Part shown: positions 12,693-24,866 of the stretch, one piece after another
How the letters are laid out: each line of letters opens with the position of its first letter
Numbering within the stretch: the stretch's first letter is position 1
The notes under the pieces: model-generated
What the model saw: the letters and a program-made list of their open reading frames with translations, nothing else
Database searches by the model: none
What the model was told of the DNA's origin: nothing
Assembly: GCF_019279795.1 (NCBI RefSeq)
Contig: NC_056738.1
Coordinates: 476,891,988 to 476,955,987, forward strand
Direction: 5' to 3'
Source of the DNA: Protopterus annectens
Taxonomy: Eukaryota > Chordata > Ceratodontiformes > Protopteridae
DNA length: 64,000 nucleotides
Program-made: the position numbers and the translations under genes

Positions 12693-12772
<80 letters not shown>
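12693..12772. repeat. (CA)n microsatellite
   Basis: About 75 bp of nearly pure CA. Confidence 0.95.
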
Positions 12773-12778
<6 letters not shown>

Positions 12779-12832
12779 TTTGTTTCCTTACCTAATGAAC
12801 AAATTAGTGCTGCTGCTGCCTAATTCCCAAAT

Positions 12833-12930
12833 GAAAACAAGCATTAGTGTATCCATTTACTCACAATACTGCTGTTGAACGAAAACGAGCATTAGTGTAA
12901 TCCGTTTACTTGCGATGCTGCTGTTGCCTG
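12833..12930. repeat. Two-copy 48-bp direct repeat
   Basis: Two adjacent units (12833-12880, 12881-12930) both begin GAAAAC.AGCATTAGTGTA and end in CTGCTGTTG. They differ at several sites, three of them G/A or C/T changes, two making CpG in unit 2. Confidence 0.75.
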
Positions 12931-13133
12931 CCATTTCCACAATTAATGCTGCTGTTGCCTGTATCTTGCTGTTTACACATTCCCGCTCACAGCCAGAGCC
13001 GGAAATCATGACATGAGCTCCTTGAGCTCAATTCTGACTGGCTGGTAGCCCTGTCAGAGCTGTCGTCATCTCGTGCGTGATGACGTCAGCTGTGATAGCA
13101 CGATAATTCAAAAAAAAAAAGCAAAAAAGTTGG

Positions 13134-13176
13134 AAATGAAGGGGTGCCACTCAGAATCATGGCACCCCCTTCATTT
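13134..13176. repeat. Perfect-stem hairpin
   Basis: AAATGAAGGGGTGCCA (13134-13149) faces its complement at 13160-13176, with one extra C on the right side and a 10-nt loop. It lies at the right edge of the AT-rich interruption. It could be an element end, but no partner end is seen. Confidence 0.7.
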
Positions 13177-13190
13177 GGACCCCAAAACTC

Positions 13191-15599
13191 TGTAAAACCT
13201 GAGTAACTTGGTATGGTTAGGAGGTATGTGTACAGGACATATTCACCACTTACTGCAGGACATATGTACAAAGGTTGACAGATTTGTGGCTGGAGCTACA
13301 AACACTGCCCCAATATTGGCATGTTGCTGTGATAACCTCATATATTTACTGTCGTACCACGGATTGTTGTGACATATGTCCTATGAGGGATATGAAATCA
13401 GTAACTCTCATGACTGTCACCATGTACTGACTGCAATCCTCACACTATGCTTCTGCAGTTCTCAGATAGGTGTTCTGTGAGTAACACAAGAAACAAAAGG
13501 CACCACACACTGCCCAGTCTGCAGATGACCCTACAGATGGGGATTTCCTCAAAAATGCAGCACTGTCATGACAGGAATTAAAACATGTAGACCAGCCATA
13601 TCCACACACACCCTGTTAAACCGACATTACTCTAAATGCAGAATAGCAACACTTACCTTCTGTAGTCATGTCAGGCACATCCCCCTCCTGTGTGTTGGCC
13701 TGTTTCCACAGTGTATGTTGTTAGAGGTGAATCCCAAATCCATCTGTGATGCTGTTTGCCAAACAACAGATCTAGGTCCTGCTCATAGTGAATGAAAAGA
13801 CCCAACACCAACATGATGTTCCTAGATATTGTAATGTGTTTCCATACAATTGGCTATGGGAATGTTATCACAGCTGTTCCACATGCAATCAGTTAGAGGA
13901 GGGCTGCAATTCATGCAGAGGCCATCAGCTGATCATGAGCATCACTTACAAAACACAAGCTGCTGCCAAAGCAAAGCAGGTGTAGTTCTCCACATCCACC
14001 AGAGATGAAGTGAGAGAGACAGACAGAGACAAAGTAAGTGAGGGGGTGGGAGAGTAAAACCTAAACATGTTTGTGTCACACACCTACCAGTACAGGGTTT
14101 CAAACCCCTGACTGACTATGTATTGCTATCAAATGACTATGCAGTTATTGCATGCACCGCATAGCTTACATGTTGAGGAACTTGCCAAAGGTATATGTGA
14201 TGGTGGGTGACATCTGCAACAGTGATATGGTAACAATACTGTAGGTGTAGTACATGTGCCTGTCCTCATGAACAGGTGTCAGTGTCAACACAGCCAAACT
14301 CTCTCATGGACTCACACACATTGACACACTTGGCAGGGTCAGGAATGCACTTCCTAACTAGTTAGTTTGCCACAATGCAGTAATGTGCAGGTATCACATG
14401 CACCACAGTGGTTATCCGGAGGTTATATGGGCAAAGGGTATGTGCATGTGTCTGACACCAGACAACATACTTCAATATGCCAATGGGAGTTGTAGTGAGT
14501 GTGAATGTGTTCAAAAGCATTATACACCAGACACACAGTCACAGGGTGCCAGTACTGACATGCACGCATGCATTACTCCACGGGTATGTAGTGGTTGACT
14601 GTGCCAGAAGGCTACACAAGGCTAGGTGAATGGTATACCTTGGCATCAGGCCACATGACAATGGTCTTCAGTGTGGCTCAGGGGTATAGTGTCTGGATTA
14701 GCCCACACAGGTGGGTATTGTATTCACCATACAGTCAGCTGGGTAACTATTGTGTGTGGCCATTGCTGTGCAATGCTTGCCATGTATGTGTTCTTTAGTC
14801 CATGACATGGACACTGTCTGGGATGTGCACACGTCCCACATGCATGTACAGTGACATGTGGAACTGTACCTTGGGTTTCTGGCCCATGTTGTGTACACAG
14901 ATTGTTATCATCAAATGTGCCAGTCCTGGCGTAATGTGGCTGGAACTGGTAATAGAGAGCAGGTTGACCCTGCACCTACATTGATAGCATGATATAGGTA
15001 TTCCCTGGTGTCAATGGCATCTGTCCATACAGGGCATGTGTTTAAGGCATGGTATGTCCTTTGTGGGTCACATTTGATGGCACCACAGGTGTTGCAGTCA
15101 TCCAGTGGAGAACATAGTGAAGGTGCACTGTCTGCATGTACATGCCTATTATACTGATGGACAGGGTGCCATGCCCTCTGTAGTCCAATGCAATCATACC
15201 ATGGTTACTATCTGTGGGCAATATGCAGGGTACTACCAACATAGCGGTTGTTACCTAGGCAAGCGTGTTTGTGCATGAGACATAGGTTGAGAGTGTTGTC
15301 TGAGTAATACAAGGGTTTCTAACTTTGTTCGCCAGGCCTTGATGTCACATGCAGGGGTATGGATTGGCACTCCAGCTTCTTGGCTATTTCTAATCTGTTA
15401 TCCTTGTAAGGTGGACATCGTGACATATAATAGGGCCACCACATAAGAAATTTGCAAAACCCGCTCCACAGTGAGTCCAGTTGCTACACACTCACAGCCA
15501 CCTCCACACAAGATATGAATGACAAACACAGACGCACACACACACTTGCCATGTCTGGCATTAGAACTCCTACCTAACTAGTTTATGAGCCATCATCTG
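13191..15599. other. Harbinger-block interior, no gene recognised
   Basis: Texture as in 1-4235. A partial unit of the SINE-derived repeat described at 16876-18800 sits at about 15544-15590, immediately before the L2-like LINE, so the LINE appears to have entered or adjoined that repeat. No gene is supported. Confidence 0.45.
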
Positions 15600-16875
15600 C
15601 ACAGCCCACTCTGTACTCGAACTGTGAAAAGTCACACAGGAAGCATTTTCTTCTATTGAAACTTGGTTATCCAATGCCCAACTAATACTCAACCCAAACA
15701 AAACAAAATTATTAATCTTTCAACCCACCAAATGTACCCTAGATAGCTTTCACTTTAACATCACAGCAAAAGACAACATCACCATCCATCCTACAGAACA
15801 CACCAAATTACTAGGTGGAGAAATAGACAATAAACTGAACTTTGACATTCACATTTCCATTACCATTTAAAAAGTGCACAAAAAACTAGGAGCATTATAT
15901 AGAAATCAGCAACTACTTACCAAAGCAGCTAAAATTTCAGTAGCAAATTCTCATCTTATCTCTACCCTGCCCTACGTCTCTCCAATATTTAGTAACCTTA
16001 GACAATGCGACGTAAATAAGCTCGAAACCTGCTACAACAAAATCACCAAGTTCACCACAGGGACTTCCAACTGTAATCACCACTGTCTCTCACTAGCAGA
16101 ACTGGGTTGGGTAGAGCTCCCCCACCTCCATCAATGGTACCCACTTGCATTTGCCCACAAACTAATAAACCAACCATTAAAAGTCCCATCCCATCAGAAT
16201 TTACTCCAACCTTACATAACCACGAGACCACTAGGATCCAGCCACAAAAACCTCCTACAGGTCACAAGAGCCAAAAACTGTGCTGGAGAAGCATTTTTCT
16301 CCTGCACTATAGCCAAACTCTGGAACTCCCTCCCATCCTCAATTACCTCTGTAACTTCTTGCACCCACTTCAAATCCTTATTAAAATCACACTTAAAAAC
16401 TTGCCAGATATGCCCTTACAACCCCCCTCTAATACCATCCACTCCACCCACCCACTACCTCTCTCGACCCCCTAACAACCTATGCTTATCAAGCTTGGCT
16501 ACTCATATTCCCAGCTACCTACTACATAATACTAACTTCTTATAGCAACAGCTGCTAATGATTGTTATGTACCTCAAAAACAGATTGTATCAATTGTTCA
16601 CTGATGAATCTCAACTATATTTGTAACCATGTTTAGTGTATGCCACCATATTTTAAAATTTTACCATGTTCTACAGCTGTTTTACATCTATGTTTTATTC
16701 TTGTCTTACATCCTCAGCTGGACTAATGTTTATATTTAAAATGCTATGTTTTTTTTAACTGTATAATGCAAGTAATGCTTAATGTGGAGCTTTTCTCCCT
16801 GGGCCTCCGCTGAAAACAGACCTGTGTCCAGTCGGACTCTCCTGGTCAACAAATGTAAATAAATAAATAAATAAT
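15600..16875 (+). mobile_element. L2/CR1-superfamily LINE, 5'-truncated copy
   Basis: A 3' portion of a non-LTR retrotransposon: the end of the RT/C-terminal ORF, a 3' UTR, and a terminal (TAAA)n tail at about 16853-16873. The left boundary is approximate; recognisable RT sequence begins near 15640. The tail form and the C-terminal motif favour L2 or a close CR1-superfamily clade. Confidence 0.8.
15640..16545 (+). pseudogene. L2-like ORF2 C-terminus
   Basis: The frame from 15874 is open for 223 residues to a stop at 16543. Upstream the same protein continues with TKLLGGEIDNKLNF near 15810 (RT thumb), interrupted by an in-frame stop near 15868. Within the open part, AKLWNSLPSSITS near 16312 followed by FKSLLKSHLKT is the C-terminal signature of L2/CR1/Rex-type ORF2 proteins. 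The RT catalytic region (FADD box) is lost by 5' truncation. The element would encode endonuclease and reverse transcriptase; here only the tail remains. Confidence 0.8.
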
Positions 16876-17865
16876 TACGCAGTTATAGGATGCGCAACAG
16901 AGATTACTGTAGTACTCCTTCCCCAAAAGTGCATTTCACTGGGAATGACATCATCAGGCTTGCCAAAGAAGGTCACTGGAGGTTGTAGTGACTGTGTGCA
17001 CCCTACACAAATAAACAGACACATAAACATCCACACTTGCCATGTGGGGGAATAGAACCCCTACCAAAGTACTATATCACACTACAGCATTACGCTGCTA
17101 TAGGACGCACCATGGAAATTACTGGGCTACTCTTTTCCCAAATGTGTATTTCACATTGAATGACATCACCAGGCTTGCCAAATTAGGGCATTTGAATTGT
17201 AGTGAGTGTGACTAGCCTAAAAAACATTGCTCCCTACACAGACAAAGAAACACACACGCAAACATCCACACTTGCCATGTGTGAGAATAGAACTCCTACC
17301 AGAGTACTATATCACACTACAGCATTACACTGTTATAGGACATACCACAGAGATTACTGAGCTACTACATTTCCAATGGTGTATTTCACTGGGAATGACA
17401 TCGGCTGGCTTGCCAAAGCAGGCCAATGGAGGTTGTACTGACTGTGAATGGTCTCTAAAACATTGCACCCTACACAGATAAACAAACACACACACAAACA
17501 TCCACACTTGCCATGTATGGGAATAGAACCCCTACCAAACTATTATATCACACTACAGCATTACAAAGCAGGCCAATGGAGGTTGTACTGACTGTGAATG
17601 GTCTCTAAAGCATTGCACCATACACAGATAAACAAACACACACACAAACATCCACACTTGCCATGTATGGGAATAGAACCCCTACCAAACTACTATATCA
17701 CACTACAGCATTACATGGTTATAGGATGTACCATGGAGATTACTGGGCTACTCCTTTCCCAAAGGTGTATTTCAAAGTGAATGACATCAGCAGCCTTGCC
17801 AAAGTAGGGCATTTGAATTGTAGTGAGTGTGACTAGCCTAAAAAGCATTGCTCCCTACACAGACA

Positions 17866-17925
<60 letters not shown>

Positions 17926-18359
17926 ATTCCCATGTCTGGGATTAGAACTCCTACCTAACTATTTTAGCATACTACAGCATTATGTAGTTATAGGATGTAC
18001 CACAGAGATTACTGGGCTAATCTTTTCCCAAAGGTGTATTTCAAAGTGCATGGCATCAGCAGCCTTGCCAAAGTAGGGCATTTGAATTATAATGAGTGTG
18101 ACTAGCCTAAAAAGCATTGCTCTTTATGCAGAGACACATACACACACAGTTGCCATGTCAGGGATTAGAACTCCTACCTAACTAATTTATCACACTACAG
18201 CATTACACAGTTATAGGATGTGCCACAGAGATTACTAGGTTATTTCTTTCCCAAAGGTGTATTTCAAAGTGAATATCATCAGTAGCCTTGCCAAAGTAAG
18301 GCATTTCAATTGTAATGAGTGTGACTAGCCTAAATAGTATTGCTCTCTACACAGACAGA

Positions 18360-18427
<68 letters not shown>

Positions 18428-18800
18428 CAGTTTACATGTCTGGGGATTAGAACGCCTCCCTAACTAGTTTATCATACTACAACATTACGCATTTAGAGGA
18501 TGCACCACAGGGAATTCTGGGCTACTCTTTTCCCAAAGGTGTATTTCAAAGTGAATTACATGAGCAGCCTTGCCAAAGAAGGGCATTTGAGTTGTAGTGA
18601 GTGTGACTAGCCTAAAAAGCATTGCTTCCTACACAGACACACAGTTGCCATGTCTGGGATTAGAACTCCTACCTAACTAGCTTATCACACTAGAGCATTA
18701 CGTAGTTATAGGACACACCACAGAGATTACTGGGCTACTTTTTCCCAGTGGTGTATTTCAAAGTGAATGACATAAGCAGGCTTGTCATAGTAAGGCTATG
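16876..18800 (-). repeat. Tandem array of tRNA-like SINE-derived units
   Basis: About eight units recur, mostly 150-290 bp long. Each contains a phrase like CCATGT.TGGGATTAGAACTCC, a CACTACAGCATTACGCAGTTATAGGA phrase, GGTGTATTTCAAAGTGAATG, GCCTTGCCAAAGTAGGGCATT and a CA-rich end that expands to (CA)n in two units. Anchors lie near 17040, 17272, 17506, 17660, 17928, 18150, 18430 and 18644. On the minus strand each unit has a B-box-like GGAGTTCTAATCCC with an A-box-like stretch upstream, so the unit looks derived from a tRNA-headed SINE. The unit at 17506 is internally shortened. Unit lengths differ mainly through the CA tracts. Confidence 0.75.
17862..17923. repeat. (CA)n inside the SINE-derived array
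   Basis: CA expansion at the end of one array unit. A second such tract lies at 18360-18425, at the same position within its unit. Confidence 0.95.
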
Positions 18801-19252
18801 GGAAGGGCAGTGTGTGCGCATGGGCCATAACCCATTCATCTAGCAATAGACACACCACACTCAGGCATACGCAGGTTTATATTCCACAGGTATGTGTCTA
18901 CAACTGCTAGATGACTACTGCCTTGTACAGTCATGTTGCACAGCTAGCACTTGCACCACAGAGTCTGTAATGCTGAGGGATACCAGTGGCTAATTTCTAC
19001 AGTGAGTGACATTTACACATCATGTGGTTGTAGCCATTTGGCTGTGTGCTGGGTGAGACAGGCCTCATGATGGAAGGCTCTGTGTCACTGTCACTCTGTT
19101 CCACACATCTATGTATGTGTACTTTTGGCATATTGTAGTGTGTTGTCCTTGGATATATGTGTGTATTCCTATCCAATGTGTGTGCAAAGCATGACTGGTG
19201 CATACTGAGGAGTGTATGCACTAACATCTGCAACTGTCAGATATGTATGGTC

Positions 19253-19408
19253 CGCTGTTGTTGGCAGACATGGGCTTAATTTGTTTAAGTGTGTGAGCAT
19301 ACCCAATATGACCTTTCACTATGCTGTTGTCTGACATTGCCTTAATTTTTCTAAGTGTGTGAGCATGCCCAGTATGCCCTTCTGTATTGAATGTGTGGAT
19401 CCATTCCA
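19253..19408. repeat. Two-copy 78-bp tandem duplication
   Basis: Both copies share TAAGTGTGTGAGCAT.CCCA.TATG and the preceding CTTAATTT phrase. They differ at roughly one site in six. Confidence 0.7.
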
Positions 19409-21285
19409 GGTAGTTTGTACTCCAGTGCAGACCTTTGTGTTTTACACCTACAGGTAGCAAACTGCTTCTGCAGGATATCTGTAGATCAGTTGGCAATATG
19501 GGGTCAAACTGTGCAAGGATAGTGTGCACTGTAGGTGATTGTGTCTGTGCTGCTTCTGCTACACGGTACTGGTGTTAGCAGAGATATTCAGAAATGTGTA
19601 CTGTTATACACTGTGATGTTTTATGTCCTCAGGTACTGTCAGATGGACATTTTTGTTCACAGTGATGTCCTGGGGAACACAGGGTGAATGCAGCTGTGTT
19701 CAGTATTGTAGTCAAATACCTACATATTAATGGAAAGTTATGCCATTCTGGAGGGGGAGCTGCAGACACATGCTGCTGGGTCTGTGTATCCAGTTCAGCA
19801 CCTTGGGTACAGTGCTGGCAGGGGATCCCTTACTTGTACATCCATTGACATGACAGTATGGCCTTATCTTGCTGTGGCAATACATCACAGCTGTACATAT
19901 TCACACAGGTTACCCAGAGGCAGGGGTTATAAGTCTGGACATTACCCCTATTGTGGTGTATGGGCAGGTTTCTAGCCACCCATTTTTGTGTTTGCAGCCA
20001 GGGATAGTATGTGCACATGGCTGTGTCAAACCTTGCACATTTCATGCTGCCCATGCTCCCACCCCACATCTATTATTCTATTCTCTTCCATACATTATAC
20101 ATACATTCTCTGATACTTTCCCTATAGTAATCATCTCATCACAGGTGTGTTTTGGTGTTGGTCCACAGTTCATGCAGTGGGACATGGTGGACATGTTACT
20201 GTAGTTTGTCCACATGGCCTTGCATATGGCTTATGCGGATTGTGTTATGTTATTTGGGTGTCCATGACATAACATACATTGGCAGTACTGGTGAGACACA
20301 GGCCTTTGGCAGAGGCCTGTAGGCCATTTGGTGGTGATGCAGGCCAGCTGTAGCAGGCTGTTGCATTCTGACAGTCCTACAGTCCCAGACTGCCATACAG
20401 TATATTCTTCTGGGGTGACAGGGTAGGTGTGCTAGGTGTTCATGCCAATACTTTCTATCAGTATTGATCAGGTGGTGTGGATGCTGGCAGGGTGCTACTT
20501 ACAGTTAGGGACACACCTGCATGGGACACCTGCACTGCATGCTGTATTCTTTCGCTCTTGCCATACACAGGTGGGGGTCACATTATACCCATTTCCAACA
20601 GCAGGGATACAACCAGAGAGGCCCCTGTGGGTGGTGTTTGGGTGAGCTGGCTGTATGTGTGCTATGGACACTACTTGCATCTGATCCACAGATATGCATG
20701 GGGCATTCCAGTTATGCTGGCTTGTGCAGGGACATCAGCCACTTCCCAATGCATCAATCATATCACCTTTGTAATCTGCAAGTGTTTGGCCAGACGACAT
20801 CGGTATTCCCTACTACAAGCCCAGATAATGTGATGCATACCTGTATGTACAATTCCAAGGGTGTGCCCATTTCACCATTATACATTACATACTGTATGTC
20901 TGGGGTACTTTTCTCTGTGTACTGCTTGTATATCTAGCTCAACAGTCATGCCATGTCCATCTTTCAGATGCTGACACATATTACCACCATACATTTACAA
21001 TGGTTTACTGCTAGCATGTGTTATACTGGGGGAATTGTCTTTGACACTGTAGTTGTGAGGACTTGGCCCTGTCATCTACAGTAATGGGTAATGGCCACCA
21101 GGTCAAACCTCAACATGCATACATACTGACCACTCTCACATAATATGAAACACACACCAACCTAACACTCGCATACCTGCATATTGTACAAATGCAACAA
21201 TCTATCCTGCTACCTTGGCCTGCTCAGGTCATCTGTGCTCCACTGGTATTATACCTACACATTCATGTTACTACATGTCTAAATC

Positions 21286-21780
21286 GGATTGGAGGGGGGC
21301 ACACCTGACTGTTTCTACATTTCTACACAGGATTGGGGGGCACATCTGACTGCTTCTACATTTCTACATAGGATTGGGGGGCACACCTGACTGTTTCTAC
21401 ATTTCTACACAGGATTGGGGTGGCACACCTGACTGTTTCTACATTTCTACACAGAATTGGGGGAGGGGAACACCTGCCTGTTTCTACACTTCTACACAGG
21501 ATTGGGGGTACACCTGACTGTTTCTACATTTCTACATAGGATGGGGGGGGGCACACCTGACTCTTACTACATTTCTGCATAGGATTGGGGGGCACACCTG
21601 ACTGTTTCTCCATTTCTACACAGGATTGGAGGGACACATCTGACTATTTCTACATTTCTACGCAGGATTGTGGGAGGGGCACACCTGACTGTTTCTACAT
21701 TTCCACACAGGATTGGGGGGGGCACACCTGACTGTTTCTACATTTCTACATAGGATTGGGGGGGCACACCTGACACTTGT
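21286..21780. repeat. 42-bp minisatellite, about 12 copies
   Basis: Each unit reads approximately AGGATTGGGGGG, CACACCTGACTG, TTTCTACATTTCTACAC. The poly-G length varies from unit to unit (about 4-8), and unit lengths run from 40 to 45 bp. Twelve GGATTG-type anchors can be counted between 21286 and 21760. Confidence 0.95.
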
Positions 21781-22485
21781 ACACATTTGCTATGACTGTA
21801 CTGGTATGTCAGGTGCTCCATTTCATTCTGTATTCTAACCTATCATGCTGACTAGAGGTATATCAGTGTACAAGAGCTGTTAGGTTTGATTGACCTACAT
21901 ATCAGTTTCTGACTTCCTAACCTTCAGAACTAACATCCCACTGCCTGACCTGCTGTAGTCTGTCTGTGTAGGCCGGGGAGAGGTTACCCATAGCCATCAT
22001 TCAGAGGCCTTAGCACAGCCTTTGGTTGTGTTTGTCTACACCTGTCCTGCTGGCGGAGACTGTTGTTGGGTATATAAACCTCCCTGACTGACATGTGTGA
22101 GTCATATGGACACACATCTGGCCCAGCACATTTCCTGCAGTGGGTTTTATTCGCCATGTGTAGTACTGGCTACTATGGTGACACCAGTATTTGTTACAGA
22201 TCTCATGGTGCCACTATAAGTGTCTACCATCTGCTGACAACCCATTCAGCCACCCAAGTCCCTTGCATGCTCACATCCATACCATAGATACAAGTAACAA
22301 CACATACTACTCCATTTGGCAATTGGTAAGGAAAGTGACTTACCTTGTGGGTATGCCAGTACTGAGGATGATGGTGGAGGGCTGCCTAAGTCAGATGCAC
22401 AAAGTACACTCCCTATACAAGGTTGAGCACAGGTAGTGTCATGTTTGGCATCCTTTTTACTGTATGTGCGAGTCAGAGAGTGGTG

Positions 22486-23746
22486 TCATTCACTGGATCC
22501 TTCCTGTGTCTGTGTATGTCTTATGCATTGCCTCTTTGCCAAGGCTAGGGCATACTGGGCACGCCTCCTTCTACCTACTGGGGCAGGCTCAGGTTGTTCC
22601 TCCTCCGAGTCACTCTGTGCCTGTGCAGGCCTTGGCAATGGTGGTGGGCTGTGTGGCCCTGCCCCATGCTGTTTCTTCTGCAGCTGTTTCTGCAGGATCA
22701 AATTGTGTAGCATGGCACATACAATGACAATTTGAGTACATGTAGCTGAGGAGCACTGCAAGGCTTCACTGGATGTGTCCAGGCACCGGAACCATGACTT
22801 GAGCATCCCAAACACACACCCTATTACAAGTCCGGTGTGCGCATGTGCCTCATTATGGAGTTCTTGTTCAGGTATGTGTGCATTTCTAATGGATGTCATC
22901 AGCCATGGCTCCAGTGCAGTAACCAGCATCCCCCACTAGGTGACCGTAAGGGATGTCCCCATGGCAAATCTCTGGTACAGCTGCGTCAGATGCCAGATGT
23001 GGGAATCATGATAGCTTCCTGGGCAGCCAGCACACACATTCATTATTATGCCCTGGGCATCACATGCAATCTGGCAGTTGATGGAGTGGAAGCCCTTGCA
23101 GTTGATGTAGACCGTACTCCACTCACCGGTTGGTGCTTTGATGTGTATGTGCATGCAGTCTATAGCATCCACTACCTCAGGGTATTCTACTATTTGGTGG
23201 AACAGTTGCATATTGCTGGCCAACACCTCATGGTTGTTGGGGAAATATACATGCTCACCAGCATGTGCTGACATGGCATCCAGGAAGTGGTGGAGTATCC
23301 TGGATGCAGATGCCTGTGAGATCCCCATCATATCCCCTATTGGCCTTTGGAAGGTACCTGTAGCTAATATTCTTAAGCCTACACATATCTTGGTATCCAC
23401 TGGGATGGGTTCTCCTCTGTTAGTTCTGTGTGTCAGGCATGGCCGGCACAGCTCAACAATTTGCTGTAGGAGGTCCCTGTCCACCCTATAGCACTCCACT
23501 ATCTCCAGCTTATGTAGCATGTAGCCCCTGGTAGGTTACCCTGGGTCTGTGCACTCTTTTCCGTATCCTCACCGTGGGTTGGTCAACAGCATTCACATCC
23601 TCACCACCCTCAGCCTCTTCCACAAGTTGTTCTATGATAGCTATTGCAGTCCCTATCATTTTGTTGTTTTGTCTGTTAAAACGTACCTGCTTGTATACAC
23701 CGATGGTGTAGAGTATGGGAAAAACCAGAGGGGAAGGTGTTTGCAT
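22486..23746 (-). pseudogene. PIF/Harbinger DDE transposase (HARBI1-like)
   Basis: This is the element's cut-and-paste enzyme. On the minus strand the N-terminal part (23746-23510) ends with HRPRVTYQG. The next frame carries VECYRVDRDLLQQIVELC, then IGDMMGISQASASRIL (helix-turn-helix) and DAIDCMHIHI, which holds the first catalytic Asp. After a frame change near 22970, GHLVGDAGY holds the second Asp, and after another near 22925, ALEPWLMT leads to VIGCVFGMLKSWFRCL. Functional relatives read VIERAFG here, so the catalytic Glu appears replaced by Gly. A C-terminal MLHN motif and a proline/acidic tail follow. Three frame changes (the first near 23515) plus the Glu loss make it inactive. It faces the MYB-like exon 20 kb away. 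Confidence 0.9.
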
Positions 23747-24705
23747 AATTTATAGTAGTGTTCTGAGCTGAGCTGGTCTGCTACCTGTGTAATTGGCTGA
23801 TTCGGATACATTTCACCTACCAGCTATGCTAGTTCTCCTTGATTAATTTCCTACTACTGTTTTCCCTTCCCATTGCCTTCCTGTTTAAGCCCAGGGGCAT
23901 GTCACACAGACATAGTGCTCAAATGTGCTCAGAGCTGCTATTTCCTGGTTTACCCGTTTTTTTTCTTTAAAACCCAGTGTGCAGCATGCACACCTACTTA
24001 GGCAATGTAAAGAGTGCTAGGCAGACCCAGACACACCCCCTTGCTTAGCTGTGCTTAGCTAGGTGCAAACCTGAGCCACAGGGCTCCAATCCGCTTACAG
24101 TATGCCTGTCACCACCCCCCCCCTACATGATGTCAGCTAACTCCTAGGCTTGCACCAAGCTATTCCTGCTCTTACACTGTTGGGACCTGACTAGCATGCT
24201 GGGGAAAACTGGGATTCACTATCATTCTACTCATTTGCATAGGATTGCCTGCTAATGCATAGTTACATGTCTCACACTGGGCCTCCGCCCTTAGTAACCA
24301 CTACTCACTGTCCATGTTGTCTTCTGCCTGCCATTGACTTTAATGGCAGAATAGTGATTTTAGTTAGAATGCTTATTTTAGGTTTATTTTGTCATGGCTC
24401 AGTTCTGGAATTTGCAGAAATGTACTCAGTTACTAACCGCATTTCTGCAGATTACACTAGTCCTGCGCGGCCAGTTTCCAGCTTCCTGGATTGCAAATTC
24501 ACCTAACTTGCATGGATTTCTCCTGCAAATGGGGTAATTTGCATACAAGGGCTGAGTCTGTGCAGGACTAATACAGGAGCGCTCGTACACGCCCCTGCAG
24601 GCTATTCCTGGATTGCACGCCAGACATATTGTCTGCTAGAGCTCCTGAACTAATCCTGCATGCCGTTACAAGGTTTGCAGAATCCAGGGGTACATATACA
24701 GCTAA
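23747..24705. other. Harbinger right-side noncoding region, probable terminus
   Basis: Noncoding DNA between the transposase start and the SINE at 24711. The last 300 bp contain repeated and inverted short phrases (for example CCTGGATTGCA at about 24485 and 24606, and TCCTGC/GCAGGA several times), as in transposon subterminal regions. GC content falls sharply after about 24,700, which I take as the approximate right edge. No terminal inverted repeat can be matched because the left end is not in view. Confidence 0.45.
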
Positions 24706-24710
24706 ACACT

Positions 24711-24866
24711 GGGGGTTGTTGTAATGGTTAAGGTGTTTGATTCATAGACACAAGATAGTGTTTGATTCTTAGCTTTGGGGAGGAAATTGATTAGGCTTAC
24801 AATGGCCTGTTAAGAAAGCTAGCCTAGTAATTAGCTATGAACTTACAAAACCACGTATCTAATAAA
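24711..24866 (+). mobile_element. tRNA-headed SINE, copy A
   Basis: A tRNA-like head (TGTAATGGTTAAGGTGTTTG, with B-box-like GTGTTTGATTCTT near 24758) is followed by a body containing AATGGCCTG and GCTAGCCTAGTAATTAGCTA. The same head and body recur on the minus strand at 32923-33075, and the body alone at 38270-38345. It marks the boundary between the Harbinger-containing block and the L1-like zone. Confidence 0.75.

Larger units (their letters stand above)
10561..13190. other. AT-rich interruption of the Harbinger block, no gene recognised
   Basis: Composition drops to AT-rich here and recovers near 13,190. It holds simple repeats and three small tandem arrangements listed separately. I see no credible coding sequence. 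It may be one older insertion brought in with the PLE fragment at its left edge, but its ends are not defined. Confidence 0.5.
18801..22440. other. Harbinger-block interior, no gene recognised
   Basis: Texture as in 1-4235. It contains a two-copy tandem duplication near 19253-19408 and the minisatellite at 21286-21780. Open frames of 80-138 codons around 19.9-20.9 kb overlap in several frames and show no recognisable domain, so I do not call a gene. Confidence 0.45.

Noticed and set aside
14085-14170. Another tRNA-like SINE head (minus strand, GGGGTTTGAAACCC)
   Set aside because: Only the B-box-like part is convincing; the A box and body do not match the other SINEs.
19730-20937. Cluster of 80-138-codon open frames on both strands
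   Set aside because: They overlap in several frames, none has a recognisable domain, and this GC-richer DNA yields such frames by chance.
21286-21780. CRISPR-like array
   Set aside because: Adjacent 40-45 bp units without spacers in eukaryotic DNA: an ordinary minisatellite.
22436-22735. Plus-strand proteins over the transposase region
   Set aside because: Shadows of the minus-strand transposase; no motif.
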